From assembly GCF_000020645.1 (NCBI RefSeq), contig NC_011060.1:618501-682500 (forward strand): a stretch of DNA of 64,000 bases. The letters are read 5' to 3'. This DNA is from Pelodictyon phaeoclathratiforme BU-1. GTDB taxonomy: Bacteria; Bacteroidota; Chlorobiia; Chlorobiales; Chlorobiaceae. The notes beneath the pieces are model-generated. The model searched no databases. It saw only the letters and a program-made list of their open reading frames with translations, and was not told the origin of the DNA. Shown in pieces: positions 36,885 to 45,928 of this stretch; positions within the stretch are counted from its first letter, which is position 1, and every line of letters begins with the position of its first letter. The position numbers and the translations under genes were made by a program.

Positions 36885-39800
36885 GCATCTTGTTGTCAAG
36901 CGGGAAGTGTCAAAAGAGGATACCGCTTTTGTGTTGCGTTCAGCGTTCTTGCTGCATCAACAGGGCCGTTTGGAGGAGGCTGAGGCTCTTTATCGTGAGA
37001 TCGTGCAATCAGATCCGGAACATTTTGAGGCGTTGCGGCTTTTGGCGATCATTGCTGTGCAAAAAAAGCGGTTCGAAGACTCTCTTGTGTTGTTTGATCA
37101 TGCCCTCAAAATCAATCCCCGCCATGCAGCTACACTCAACAATCAGGGTGTGGTCTACGAGGAGTTGCATCGTTTTGATGAAGCATTATGCAGTTATGAG
37201 CATGCGCTTGCCGTGAAACCCGATTATGCCGAGGCCTCCTTGAATCGTGGTGTGATGTTACAGGAGCTTGGGCGGTTTGACGAGGCTGTGTTGAGTTACG
37301 ATCATGCGCTGACCAATGATGCGGACAATGCCCGTATCTGGTTTCATCGCGGTAATGTTCTTCAGGACTTGAAACGTTACGGGGAGGCTGTTTTCAGTTT
37401 TGAAAAAGCTCTTGCCATCAATCCGGATTATGCAATAGCGTATGCAAATCTTGGTAATGTGTTACAGGATCTGAAGCGCTATGAAGAGGCTGTGCTGAGT
37501 TATGACAGGGCGATTGCCGTCAATCCGGACTCTGTAAGGGCTTACGTTAACCGGGGCATAGCGTTACAGGAGCTGAAACGTTACGAAGAGGCTGTTTTCA
37601 GTTTTGAAAAAGCCTGTGCTATCAATCCTGACTATGCAATAGCGTATGCAAATCTTGGTAATGTGTTGCAGTATTTGAAGCGCTACGGGGAGGCTGTACT
37701 CAGTTATGACAAGGCGATAGCTCTCAAACCGGACTATGCAGAGGCACACTCCGATCGCGGCGTTGCATTACAGGGACTGCAACTCTATGAAGAGGCGTTG
37801 TTGAGTTATGACAGAGCTCTGCTTGTCAGGCCGGACTATGCGGAGGCTTGCTATAATCGTGGTGTGGTGTTACAGAAGTTGAAGCGGCACGTAGAGGCAT
37901 TGGCGAGTTATGAGCAGGCTTTGGCTCTCAAGCCGGATTATGATTTTTTGTCTGGAATGTGCCTGAATATAAAAATGCAGATGTGTGACTGGAGAGATTT
38001 CGAGTGTCAGCTCTCTCGACTTTTTCAGAAAATAGAGCGCTCTGAAAAGGTTGCAGTGCCATTTTCTTTTCTCTCCATAAGTGATTCGTTGCTCTTGCAG
38101 AAAAAGGTGGCTATGATCTCTGTTGGGGAAAGCTGTTTTTCTCCCCAGGTGCCCTCAGCAATTTCCAAACGTTCTCGGCATGAAAAAATCCGTATTGGAT
38201 ACTATTCGGCGGATTTTCATGATCATGCTACGGCATATTTGATGGCAGAGTTGTTTGAACGGCATGATCGATCTCAGTTTGAGCTTTTTGCCTTTTCTTT
38301 CGGGCCTGACAGGCAAGATAAAATGAGAAAAAGGGTTGCCGCTGCTTTTGATCATTTTTTTGATGTGCGGACTCGATCTGATGCAGAGATTGTCCTCTTC
38401 TCAAGGGATTTGGAAATTGATATTGCCATTGATCTCAAAGGCTTTACACAAGGTTTTCGGAGAGGGATTTTTGCCCTGCGGGCAGCGCCGATACAGGTCA
38501 GCTATCTGGGTTACCCTGGCACCATGGGGGTCGGGTATATTGATTATCTGATTGCGGACAGTATGCTGATACCGGAAGGCTCCCGAAAGTACTATACAGA
38601 AAAAATCGTCTATCTGCCCGACAGTTATCAGGTCAACGATACAAAGCGCGTCATTGCGGAGAAACTCTTTACCCGCAAAGAGTGCGGTTTGCCCGAGCAA
38701 GGATTCGTGTTTGCATGTTTTAACAATAACAATAAAATTACCCCGGCAACTTTTGATGGCTGGATGCGTATTCTTGGACAGGTAGAGGGGAGTGTGCTTT
38801 GGCTTCTTGAGGATAATGTGGCAGCAGCGGATAATTTGCGGAATGAAGCGATGCAGAGGGGTGTTGATGCCGCCAGGCTTGTATTTGCAAAACGGATGCC
38901 GCTTGCTGAACATCTCGCAAGGCAGCGGTTGGGGGATCTGTTCCTTGACACCTTCCCTTGCAATGCTCACACGACGGCAAGCGATGCCTTGTGGGCAGGT
39001 TTGCCACTCTTGACGCTGCTTGGTGAATCGTTTGCTGGCAGGGTGGCGGCAAGTTTGCTGAACGCGATGCAGTTGCCGGAGCTCATAACGTCCAAGCAGG
39101 AGGAGTATGAGGCTCTTGCGATTGAACTTGCTTCCAATCCGGCAAAACTGGGCAATATCCGCCGTAAACTGGAGCAGAATCGGCTTGCAACACCGCTGTT
39201 TGATACCAAGCGTTTTACCCGGCATATAGAACAAGCTTATTGTATGATGTACGAACGCTATCAGCAGGAGCTACCGCCCGATCACCTGTTTTCGCTGCCA
39301 TCAGCGCAAGGCAGTACAGGAACCATATCGCAGTTACAGCAAGAGTATGCATGCTGTCCCTTATGTGGATGCAAGAACTCCTTGTATGGCCGTGCAGACT
39401 GCAGCCGTCACACTCTGTGGCATGAACCGCTTCCTCGTATATTGGAGTGGATGCGTTGTCCAGGTTGTCACCATGTTTATACCCGCCACTTCTGGACTCA
39501 GGCTGGTATTGATGAACTTTTTCGGAATGCTCAACAAAACCAGCTTGCAGGTTTCGGCGCCAGTCAGGACGCAAAGCGAGCGAACTGGGTACCAGTCGTG
39601 GACAGGGTGCTCAATCTGCTTGGAGGATATCGTAGTATCATGGATAATGGTTCCCATCCAACATGGGTAGACGTTGGATGTGGTGATGGTGCGCTTGTTA
39701 TGACTGCGGGTGATTTTGGCTTTACCGCATTGGGGCTTGACGCTCGCAGTGAGGCGGTACGCCGTATTATTGAGCTTGGTTTCAAGGCGGAGGAGGGGGA

Positions 39801-40137
39801 TTTCATGCAATGTACTTTTGAACGTAAGCTCGATGTGCTTTCGATGATGGATGTGCTTGAACATATGCCCTATCCAGGGCTTGCTCTGGGCAAGGCGGCA
39901 GAGCTTGTCAGGCCGGGTGGTGTTCTTGTTATCAGTCTGCCTGATCTCTCGTGTTCAAGCTGGAGGATGATGGATGCGGCTAAATGCAATCCATATTGGA
40001 TGGAGATTGAACATTATCATAATTTCAGTCGAGAGAGGTTGATCGCTTTGCTTGGTGAAAGAGGATTTGACGTTGCTGATTTTGGGATTCCAAACCGTTA
40101 CAAGGCACAGATGGAGCTTTATGCTGTTCGGAAATGA
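36853..40137 (+). CDS. TPR-OGT (GT41) fused to a zinc-ribbon/SAM methyltransferase
   Basis: The 1094-residue protein has ten TPRs (about residues 25-370), a linker, a GT41 catalytic domain (about 435-800) and a class I methyltransferase (about 830-1094). The OGT motifs are kept: Tyr-Tyr-Ser-Ala-Asp-Phe-His-Asp-His, the Lys in Phe-Asn-Asn-Asn-Asn-Lys, and Cys-Asn-Ala-His-Thr-Thr. The C-terminal part starts with a Cys-Pro-x-Cys-Gly / Cys-Pro-Gly-Cys pair of knuckles, then a SAM site (Val-Asp-Val-Gly-Cys-Gly-Asp-Gly) near residue 938. One polypeptide could thus add a sugar and methylate it, or methylate another glycan. The ATG has an AGGA site six bases away that lies within coding sequence of the upstream pseudogene. 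It is closely related to the six-module gene. Confidence 0.9.
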   Translation: MNDIRMSCKPEHLVVKREVSKEDTAFVLRSAFLLHQQGRLEEAEALYREIVQSDPEHFEALRLLAIIAVQKKRFEDSLVLFDHALKINPRHAATLNNQGVVYEELHRFDEALCSYEHALAVKPDYAEASLNRGVMLQELGRFDEAVLSYDHALTNDADNARIWFHRGNVLQDLKRYGEAVFSFEKALAINPDYAIAYANLGNVLQDLKRYEEAVLSYDRAIAVNPDSVRAYVNRGIALQELKRYEEAVFSFEKACAINPDYAIAYANLGNVLQYLKRYGEAVLSYDKAIALKPDYAEAHSDRGVALQGLQLYEEALLSYDRALLVRPDYAEACYNRGVVLQKLKRHVEALASYEQALALKPDYDFLSGMCLNIKMQMCDWRDFECQLSRLFQKIERSEKVAVPFSFLSISDSLLLQKKVAMISVGESCFSPQVPSAISKRSRHEKIRIGYYSADFHDHATAYLMAELFERHDRSQFELFAFSFGPDRQDKMRKRVAAAFDHFFDVRTRSDAEIVLFSRDLEIDIAIDLKGFTQGFRRGIFALRAAPIQVSYLGYPGTMGVGYIDYLIADSMLIPEGSRKYYTEKIVYLPDSYQVNDTKRVIAEKLFTRKECGLPEQGFVFACFNNNNKITPATFDGWMRILGQVEGSVLWLLEDNVAAADNLRNEAMQRGVDAARLVFAKRMPLAEHLARQRLGDLFLDTFPCNAHTTASDALWAGLPLLTLLGESFAGRVAASLLNAMQLPELITSKQEEYEALAIELASNPAKLGNIRRKLEQNRLATPLFDTKRFTRHIEQAYCMMYERYQQELPPDHLFSLPSAQGSTGTISQLQQEYACCPLCGCKNSLYGRADCSRHTLWHEPLPRILEWMRCPGCHHVYTRHFWTQAGIDELFRNAQQNQLAGFGASQDAKRANWVPVVDRVLNLLGGYRSIMDNGSHPTWVDVGCGDGALVMTAGDFGFTALGLDARSEAVRRIIELGFKAEEGDFMQCTFERKLDVLSMMDVLEHMPYPGLALGKAAELVRPGGVLVISLPDLSCSSWRMMDAAKCNPYWMEIEHYHNFSRERLIALLGERGFDVADFGIPNRYKAQMELYAVRK

Positions 40138-40645
40138 GTTGTTGGTTGAGTGATGCGTTGAGTCGCTCGCTTCAGTCGGTTGTGAGCACCTTCTATCCAA
40201 TCTGTGTTTTTCCGAACCGCTTCAGATTAAAGGTGTTATAGGCTATATAACGAAGAGGTCGTATTTTAATTGTTTATTTTGCGAAAAAATACCTATATCT
40301 TCCCCAGTCAATGTTTTTTTTCTTCGTTGGTGTAAGAATATCTGCTGCGTTCAGGATATATACATTGACGGATAATACTGTTTTTTTATTATACGGGTAT
40401 TTTAGCATTTTTCCACATCTATGGGAAAAGTGATTATGATGATTACTCCTTTTACTGTAATGAGTTCCAAATATAATGGTGTGATGGTACAGGGAGCTGT
40501 GGTGGGGGGAATGACGAATTGGTCGGGGGGCGATCTCTTGCGGACAGGTGAAAAAAGGAGGGGCTTTCGTCATGAGACTGAAAAAAAGGATGGTCGAGTT
40601 CAGTGCGGGAGTGCACATTCTGGAGAAGACGGAGTGTATGCCATT
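40138..40645 (+). other. Intergenic stretch before the first DUF1566 gene
   Basis: About 500 bases, AT-rich in the middle. The frame open from 40421 continues into the DUF1566 gene, but its first 75 codons look non-coding (no family resemblance, no signal peptide). I see only one possible promoter here. Confidence 0.5.
40365..40392 (+). promoter_or_regulatory. Possible sigma-70-type promoter for the DUF1566 gene
   Basis: TTGACG at 40365-40370, a 16-base spacer and TATTAT at 40387-40392 resemble a -35/-10 pair. The leader to the chosen ATG would be about 250 bases. Sequence resemblance only. Confidence 0.25.
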
Positions 40646-41119
40646 ATGAAGCTTTTTGCATTTATCATATTACTGACTTTGCTGCTTACTGGCGCCTGGC
40701 TTGTGGCTGCAAGTGCATCATCTCAGGCTGTGGTGATGGTTGGTCGTGACAGCTTTGGAGACGGAGGTGTTGCCACTATTGCAAAGCCCGGTCAGCAACC
40801 GGGTAATCGTGTTACGGTGCAGCATGGTCTGATTGCTGCTGAAGAAGATCTCCCCGGATTCTTCAGTTGGGCGGAAGCACGGGTGTCCTGTGATAGTTTG
40901 ACTCTTCATGGTTACGATGATTGGTATTTGCCTGACAAGGATGAACTGAACAGGCTGTTTTTCAGCAAGGGGGCTGTTGGTGGCTTTTTGGATACGTTGT
41001 ACTGGAATTCGACATCGAGTGATGCGCAAGAGGCCTGGTCGCAGGACTTTTTTGGCGGCACTCAGAATTCTGTCAAAAAGAGCGCCACTTTGCGTGTTCG
41101 TCCTGTACGGAAGTTTTAG
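40646..41119 (+). CDS. Secreted DUF1566 (Lcl C-terminal-like) protein
   Basis: From the ATG at 40646 the protein has 157 residues with a clear signal sequence (Lys, then about 18 hydrophobic residues, then Ala-Ser-Ala). The rest matches the DUF1566 pattern: a Trp-Ala-Glu-Ala segment, Gly-Tyr-Asp-Asp-Trp-Tyr-Leu-Pro-Asp-x-Asp-Glu-Leu, Tyr-Trp-Asn-Ser-Thr-Ser, Ala-Trp-x-x-Asp-Phe, and an Arg-Val-Arg-Pro-Val-Arg end. DUF1566 domains occur in surface or periplasmic proteins, often of unknown role. The longer frame back to 40421 would bury the signal peptide, so I reject it. A GGAG at 40631 may serve as ribosome site. It is paralogous to the next gene. Confidence 0.8.
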   Translation: MKLFAFIILLTLLLTGAWLVAASASSQAVVMVGRDSFGDGGVATIAKPGQQPGNRVTVQHGLIAAEEDLPGFFSWAEARVSCDSLTLHGYDDWYLPDKDELNRLFFSKGAVGGFLDTLYWNSTSSDAQEAWSQDFFGGTQNSVKKSATLRVRPVRKF

Positions 41120-41417
41120 GAAGGTGGTGATGCATAATCTGCGTGAAGTTTGGTTAGGTCGGGAGCTCTTTTTTTTACTTGACCGGTGTCAATAAAAATA
41201 ACTGTCGGGTGGAGTTTTCCGGGTGAAAACTGTAAAAAAACAAAAGTAAATTTATAAAAAGCCTCTTTTGTTATATATTGCGTGTATAGATTGAGTGTGA
41301 TGTTATATGAAGTGTATCAGTATGTTTGCTTTTTTGTCTCTCCCTTTGGCAGTGCTGACGGTTGATCATCATGATGTAGTATGTTTTTTTGTTTAATTAT
41401 TGATAACTATTCAGGTC

Positions 41418-41915
41418 ATGGAACATTTTTTTGGAAAATTCGGTATCAGACTTTTTACGGCTTTATTGCTGTGGGGTCTGGGTGTTTTGGCTGTTTCCGA
41501 GGTGTCGTTTGCAGCACCCAAGGTTGGGGATGAGTATGGTGGGGGGAAGGTTGTTTATATCCTTCAGCCGGGTGATCCGGGTTATGTTGCGGGCGAAGAG
41601 CATGGTATGGTTGCGGCCAAGGAGGATTTACCTCAGGAGTCGCTAAGCTGGGCTGAGGCCAAGGCTGCGGCGGAGCGGCTTGAGTTGAGTGGTTATAAGG
41701 GCTGGAGTTTGCCGACACAGCAGGAGCTGAGCCTGTTATATAAAAATCAGGCGATTGTTGGTGGGTTCAGGGATTATAGCTACTACTGGAGCGGATCCGA
41801 GGTTGACAATCAGAAAGCGTGGGCTCTGGATTTTTATAATGGAGAGAAGGTTCTTTCTGTAAAGTCAGGTGCTTTGACTGGCATAAGGCGTATACGGGCA
41901 ATACGGAAGTTCTAA
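41418..41915 (+). CDS. Secreted DUF1566 protein, paralogue of the preceding gene
   Basis: 165 residues from the ATG at 41418, with a basic-hydrophobic signal sequence and a probable cleavage after Val-Ser-Phe-Ala-Ala. The mature part repeats the family pattern: Trp-Ala-Glu-Ala, Gly-Tyr-Lys-Gly-Trp-Ser-Leu-Pro-Thr-x-x-Glu-Leu, Tyr-Tyr-Trp-Ser-Gly-Ser, Ala-Trp-x-Leu-Asp-Phe, and a final Arg-Arg-Ile-Arg-Ala-Ile-Arg. It shares this order and an identical Arg-Lys-Phe end with the preceding protein, so the pair is a local duplication. About 300 bases separate the two and a terminator follows, so it may be transcribed alone. Function unknown. Confidence 0.8.
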   Translation: MEHFFGKFGIRLFTALLLWGLGVLAVSEVSFAAPKVGDEYGGGKVVYILQPGDPGYVAGEEHGMVAAKEDLPQESLSWAEAKAAAERLELSGYKGWSLPTQQELSLLYKNQAIVGGFRDYSYYWSGSEVDNQKAWALDFYNGEKVLSVKSGALTGIRRIRAIRKF

Positions 41916-41980
41916 GGGTCTGCTTTGTGCCATAGCAGGTGGCATGTGGAGAAAAGTTCTGTTGTTTTTAACAGTGAGGG

Positions 41981-42010
41981 GGCAGGCTTGTTGTACAGGC
42001 CTGCCTTTTT
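41981..42010 (+). terminator. Intrinsic terminator after the DUF1566 pair
   Basis: A perfect 7-bp stem (GGCAGGC at 41981 with GCCTGCC at 41999) with an 11-base loop is followed by TTTTT. Confidence 0.8.
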
Positions 42011-42181
42011 GCGTTTATGCTATAGTAAATATCCGTTGGGGTTGCGGGCGATGTGTGATGGTTGTAGAGAGTCGGATACTGAAATAATTCCCTTGAAAAA
42101 AGATACAGAATTGTTTTTTTTTCATTGTATGCCGTATACTGAGTACTATCTCTTTTCAAGTTTTTTATTGAGCGTATTGCC

Positions 42182-42724
42182 ATGCTGAGTTCGAGGGAAA
42201 CGTTATTGCTTGTTATTGATGTGCAGGGGCGGCTGGCACAGTCTGTTGTTCAGCCGGCAGCCCTTGAAACCAATATCAGCAAGTTGGTCAGGGCTTGTCT
42301 GATTCTTGATGTTCCGGTTCTCGTGACCGAACAGTATCCAAAAGGGTTGGGCTCAACTGTTGATACTCTGAAGGAGCTGTTACCAGGAATGGTGCCTGTT
42401 GAAAAGCTCTCATTCAGTTGTTGCGGAACCCCTGAGTTTATGAAGCAACTCCGATCTTTTAACCGAAACGATATTCTTGTTGTCGGTATGGAGGCCCATG
42501 TTTGTGTTTACCAGACAGCGGTTGATCTTGTTGAGTTTGGGTATAATGTCCATCTGGTGACCGATGCTGTTTCGTCCAGAACGGAAGCAAACCGGCTTCT
42601 CGGGATTCGCTGTATTGAAAAAGCCGGAGCATCATTGACCAGCACGGAAATGGCGGTCTTTGAATTGCTGCGTGTGGCCGAGGGTGAGCGCTTCAAGGCA
42701 ATTTCAAAAATCATCAAAGAGTAG
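42182..42724 (+). CDS. Isochorismatase-family cysteine hydrolase
   Basis: This 180-residue protein has the alpha/beta isochorismatase fold and its three catalytic positions: Asp in Val-Ile-Asp-Val-Gln (near 13), Lys in Val-Glu-Lys-Leu-Ser-Phe (near 75), and Cys in Ala-His-Val-Cys-Val-Tyr-Gln-Thr (near 109). The family includes nicotinamidases and other amidases; the single-domain form and the Gln-Tyr-Pro-Lys-Gly-Leu-Gly segment suit the YcaC/isochorismatase-like group. The substrate cannot be told from the sequence. It stands alone, between a terminator upstream and a shared hairpin downstream. Confidence 0.85.
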   Translation: MLSSRETLLLVIDVQGRLAQSVVQPAALETNISKLVRACLILDVPVLVTEQYPKGLGSTVDTLKELLPGMVPVEKLSFSCCGTPEFMKQLRSFNRNDILVVGMEAHVCVYQTAVDLVEFGYNVHLVTDAVSSRTEANRLLGIRCIEKAGASLTSTEMAVFELLRVAEGERFKAISKIIKE

Positions 42725-42748
42725 GGGCAACCTCTTGTGGTTGCCCCT
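42723..42748. terminator. Hairpin between convergent isochorismatase and lpxK genes
   Basis: A perfect 10-bp stem (AGGGGCAACC with GGTTGCCCCT) with a 6-base loop overlaps the stop codon of the + gene and lies 30 bases past lpxK. No strong T-run, so it may act as a bidirectional or weak terminator. Confidence 0.6.
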
Positions 42749-42778
42749 ATGGTTGCACACCACAAACCAATCCATAAT

Positions 42779-43846
42779 TTATTTCATCGCCACAGCTTTT
42801 CGAAGCATCGACTGCAGGATCTCTTTCCCTTCGAAGATATCGGTTTTGATTTTCAGATAGTAACAGGGCCGCGCGGTGATAATGCGGATAAGTTCGGGAT
42901 GTCCCAGCATTCGGAAGTAGTCTTTTTCTGTTGTGATCAGGCTAAGTCCTTTGGATTCGGCTTCACGGAATATCTCCGTCAGCTTTTTTGCGCTGTAAGG
43001 TTCGTGATCGTAGAAAAAACGGTGCGCAGCAATGGTTACTCCCTCTTTTCCCAGACTATCGAGAAAGCTTTGGGGAGAGGAGATACCTGCGAAGGCGAGT
43101 GCGCTGATGCTGGTCAGAGGAGGGGCCTCTTCTGAGGAGATAAATGCGCCGGAAAAACAGACCAGTTCTGCAATGGCAACGCGCGCTTTTATGAGTGGCG
43201 TCCCTCTCTCTTTTATTTTTCGCACTATTGCATCAGCTTTTTCCGGATCATCGATTTTGTTCAGTACAATCAGGTCAGCTCTTGAAAGGTTTTTAAGCGG
43301 TTCCCTCATGCGTCCTTCGGGCAGCATTCTTGCCTTCAGAAAAGGTTCTGATACGTTTATGATGGCAATATTGAGCTCTCTCTGGATTTGGCGGTGCTGG
43401 AATGCGTCGTCAAGGATGATAACGGAGGGCATTCTTGCTGCAAAGTGTTTTACAAGATACTTTACGGCCTCTTTTCTTTTTTTTGCAACAATGACAATGG
43501 CATCGGGGTTGTTCCAGGCGAGCATTGCGGTTTCATCGCCGGACTCGCTGCTGCTGAGCAGGACTTTTTGTCCGTCTGAGACCAGTTGTACGCCTTTTGA
43601 TTCTCTCCGATACCCTCGGGAGATGATGGCCGGTTTGCAGCCGATGGAGAGATAGTACTTGACAACCCAATCGACAAGCGGAGTTTTTCCTGTACCGCCG
43701 ACAGAGAGGTTCCCTATTGAAACTATGGGCACGGGTGATTTCCAGGCAGGCAGAAGCTGTCGGTCAAAGAGTGTATTGCGGAGCTGCACAATAACCCGGT
43801 AGCCAAGGGCTGCGGGTCTGAGCAGTATGGAGAGTGGGTTATGCAT
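42779..43846 (-). CDS. lpxK: Tetraacyldisaccharide 4'-kinase
   Basis: LpxK phosphorylates the 4' position of the lipid A disaccharide on the inner membrane. The protein has the family start (Pro-Leu-Ser-Ile-Leu-Leu-Arg-Pro), a P-loop Ser-Val-Gly-Gly-Thr-Gly-Lys-Thr-Pro near residue 50, an Ile-Leu-Asp-Asp-Ala-Phe-Gln-His-Arg motif near 145, and a Thr-Thr-Glu-Lys-Asp segment near 315. I use the ATG at 43846, which overlaps the end of the upstream acyltransferase by 8 bases; a longer start at 43864 adds six residues. The two genes form a small envelope operon. Length (355) is normal. Confidence 0.95.
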   Translation of the reverse strand: MHNPLSILLRPAALGYRVIVQLRNTLFDRQLLPAWKSPVPIVSIGNLSVGGTGKTPLVDWVVKYYLSIGCKPAIISRGYRRESKGVQLVSDGQKVLLSSSESGDETAMLAWNNPDAIVIVAKKRKEAVKYLVKHFAARMPSVIILDDAFQHRQIQRELNIAIINVSEPFLKARMLPEGRMREPLKNLSRADLIVLNKIDDPEKADAIVRKIKERGTPLIKARVAIAELVCFSGAFISSEEAPPLTSISALAFAGISSPQSFLDSLGKEGVTIAAHRFFYDHEPYSAKKLTEIFREAESKGLSLITTEKDYFRMLGHPELIRIITARPCYYLKIKTDIFEGKEILQSMLRKAVAMK

Positions 43847-44450
43847 GGTGAAGCTGGATTGCAAGTTGCTTTGTATACGATTCTATCTCTGCTTCGTTTT
43901 CGAATGCAGGCAGATGGATAAGGTGGAGTTGGACGGACGTTTCACTGAAAGGTTTCGGAATTTCAAACTGATCCCAGCTTTTGAGTGTCCAGCTTTTTTT
44001 ATGACGGATTTCGGCAAAAACCAGTGGATAGTGGTTTTCGGAGGCCAGGCGCAATGTGCCGTATTTGAACTGATTGGCAGGTCCGCGTGGTCCGTCGGGG
44101 GTAAGGGCGACAATATTGCCGTTTTGCAGGGCTTTTTGCATGGCCTGTTTGACTGCGGCACCCCCTTTTGAGCTTGAACCCCGTATGAGCGAGAAACCGA
44201 GTCGTTCAAGTGTATCGGCAAGAGTTTTACCGTCTTCGGACATGCTTACCACAGCAGTTATTTTTTTTTCGGGAAAGAGTCTTTGGGCAAGAAGCCAGCC
44301 TGTGATCATTTTACCATGCCAGAAGGTGATGATGACCTCTTTGTCGGGAAGCTGTATTATTTTTGGTATGACCGATATCCGCAGGCTTGCATAAAGAAGT
44401 TTCAGTGCAAAGGGAATGAGATGGCGGGAAATCAGCGGGGAGAGCGGCAT
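43839..44450 (-). CDS. DUF374 lysophospholipid acyltransferase-like protein
   Basis: 203 residues with the DUF374 pattern: Phe-Trp-His-Gly-Lys near residue 43, Ser-Glu-Asp-Gly-Lys near 71, Arg-Gly-Ser-Ser-Ser-Lys-Gly-Gly near 89, and Thr-Pro-Asp-Gly-Pro-Arg-Gly-Pro near 116. The His and the Asp-Gly-Pro-Arg segment resemble the catalytic parts of lysophospholipid and lipid A acyltransferases. Its stop overlaps the lpxK start, which supports a role in lipid A or lipopolysaccharide assembly. The exact acyl donor and acceptor are not known. Confidence 0.85.
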   Translation of the reverse strand: MPLSPLISRHLIPFALKLLYASLRISVIPKIIQLPDKEVIITFWHGKMITGWLLAQRLFPEKKITAVVSMSEDGKTLADTLERLGFSLIRGSSSKGGAAVKQAMQKALQNGNIVALTPDGPRGPANQFKYGTLRLASENHYPLVFAEIRHKKSWTLKSWDQFEIPKPFSETSVQLHLIHLPAFENEAEIESYTKQLAIQLHHA

Positions 44451-44626
44451 AGGTGTTGAAAATAAATGGCATACAGGGAACTTGAGCGGACAGGAAAAAT
44501 TTATTTTATTCTTTATTTTATTCCCGGTGGATTATATACTGGCTATGGTTCCAAAGGGGGGAGTAATTTAACAAACTGTGCAGACAATGCACAGGCTCAA
44601 ATAGGGCAAATGCCTGTACAGAGATT

Positions 44627-45907
44627 ATGAATGTTTTGATTATAGGAAGTGGCGCTCGTGAACATGCCATGTGCCAATGTGCTGTGGAGAGTGAGGGTGT
44701 TCAGAGAGTTTTTGTGGCGCCAGGAAACGGTGGTACCGCTATGATGGGCGGACCTGTTTGTAATGTGCCACTGAAAGTGACTGCGCTTGATGATCTGCTT
44801 CGATTTGCGGAGGAGAATGCCATTGACTTGACTGTTGTTGGTTCGGAGGCTCCGCTTGAACTTGGTATTGTGGATCTCTTTCGCCGTGCGGGTAAAAAAA
44901 TAGTCGGCCCTGCACAGGAGGCAGCCTCTCTTGAGTCGAGCAAGGTGTTTGCCAAGGAGTTCATGCGGCGACACGGGATTCCTACGGCAGGGTACCATGT
45001 ATTTCATGATGCGCTTTCCGCCAATGCTTATATCGGATTGCCGGAGACCTTGTTTCCGCAGGTGATCAAGGCAAGTGGATTATGTGCCGGAAAAGGGGTT
45101 TTCATCGCGCTTGACAGGGAGCAGGCCATGATGGCAAATAATGCGTTGTTTGAAGAGCGTATTTTTGGCGATGCAGCCAATGAGGTGGTTATCGAGGATT
45201 TTTTGCAGGGAGAGGAGGCGAGTGTTTTTGCTTTGACGGATGGTACCCGCTACCGTTTATTTCTGCCTGCACAGGATCATAAGCGTATCGGCGATGGCGA
45301 TACCGGCAAGAATACGGGTGGTATGGGCGCTTATGCTCCTGCGCCGCTGGTGACTTCTGAAGTGATGCAGAAGGTTGAAGAGCGGATTATCCAGCCAACC
45401 TTGAAGGGTATGAGGGATGATGGGTATCCGTATACCGGCTTTTTGTATGTCGGTCTCATGATTGATCGGGGTGAACCCTTTGTTGTCGAGTATAATGCAC
45501 GTATGGGCGATCCGGAGACACAGGTGGTACTTCCCCTGCTGAAAAGCGATTTTATTGCAGCTCTTCAGGCGAGTGTTGATGGTACACTCGGAGAGGTGCC
45601 TTTTGAAATGTATCAGAAATCGGCGGCAACAGTTGTCATTGCCTCTGCTGGCTATCCTGACCATTATGAAACCGGCAAGGCTGTTGCTCTGGCAGATGAG
45701 CTTTCCGCCATGAAGGATTGTCAGGTGTTTCATGCTGGAACGGCTTACGAGGGTGGGCGACTTGTCACTGCGGGTGGAAGGGTATTTTCGGTGACAGCGC
45801 TCGGGGATACGCTCAGGGAGAGTATTGATCGGGCCTACAGTGCGGTTGAAAAGATCAGTTTTGAAGGGGCTTATTATCGTACAGATATTGGAGCCAAGGC
45901 TCTTTAA
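44627..45907 (+). CDS. purD: Phosphoribosylamine-glycine ligase (GAR synthetase)
   Basis: PurD joins glycine to phosphoribosylamine using ATP, the second step of purine synthesis. The 426-residue protein starts with Val-Leu-Ile-Ile-Gly-Ser-Gly-Ala-Arg-Glu-His, the N-terminal PurD signature. It has the ATP-grasp parts (Val-Ile-Lys-Ala-Ser-Gly-Leu-Cys-Ala-Gly-Lys-Gly near 147; Gln-Asp-His-Lys near 218; Asn-Thr-Gly-Gly-Met-Gly-Ala-Tyr near 231) and the metal site Asn-Ala-Arg-Met-Gly-Asp-Pro-Glu near 290. Length is normal. It is transcribed away from the acyltransferase gene; the next gene starts 21 bases later. Confidence 0.97.
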   Translation: MNVLIIGSGAREHAMCQCAVESEGVQRVFVAPGNGGTAMMGGPVCNVPLKVTALDDLLRFAEENAIDLTVVGSEAPLELGIVDLFRRAGKKIVGPAQEAASLESSKVFAKEFMRRHGIPTAGYHVFHDALSANAYIGLPETLFPQVIKASGLCAGKGVFIALDREQAMMANNALFEERIFGDAANEVVIEDFLQGEEASVFALTDGTRYRLFLPAQDHKRIGDGDTGKNTGGMGAYAPAPLVTSEVMQKVEERIIQPTLKGMRDDGYPYTGFLYVGLMIDRGEPFVVEYNARMGDPETQVVLPLLKSDFIAALQASVDGTLGEVPFEMYQKSAATVVIASAGYPDHYETGKAVALADELSAMKDCQVFHAGTAYEGGRLVTAGGRVFSVTALGDTLRESIDRAYSAVEKISFEGAYYRTDIGAKAL

Positions 45908-45928
45908 TTTTCAGTCAATAGTTTTGCC

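Noticed and set aside
41213..41231. 7-bp hairpin (AGTTTTC / GAAAACT)
   Set aside because: No T-run follows on either strand, so it is not called a terminator.
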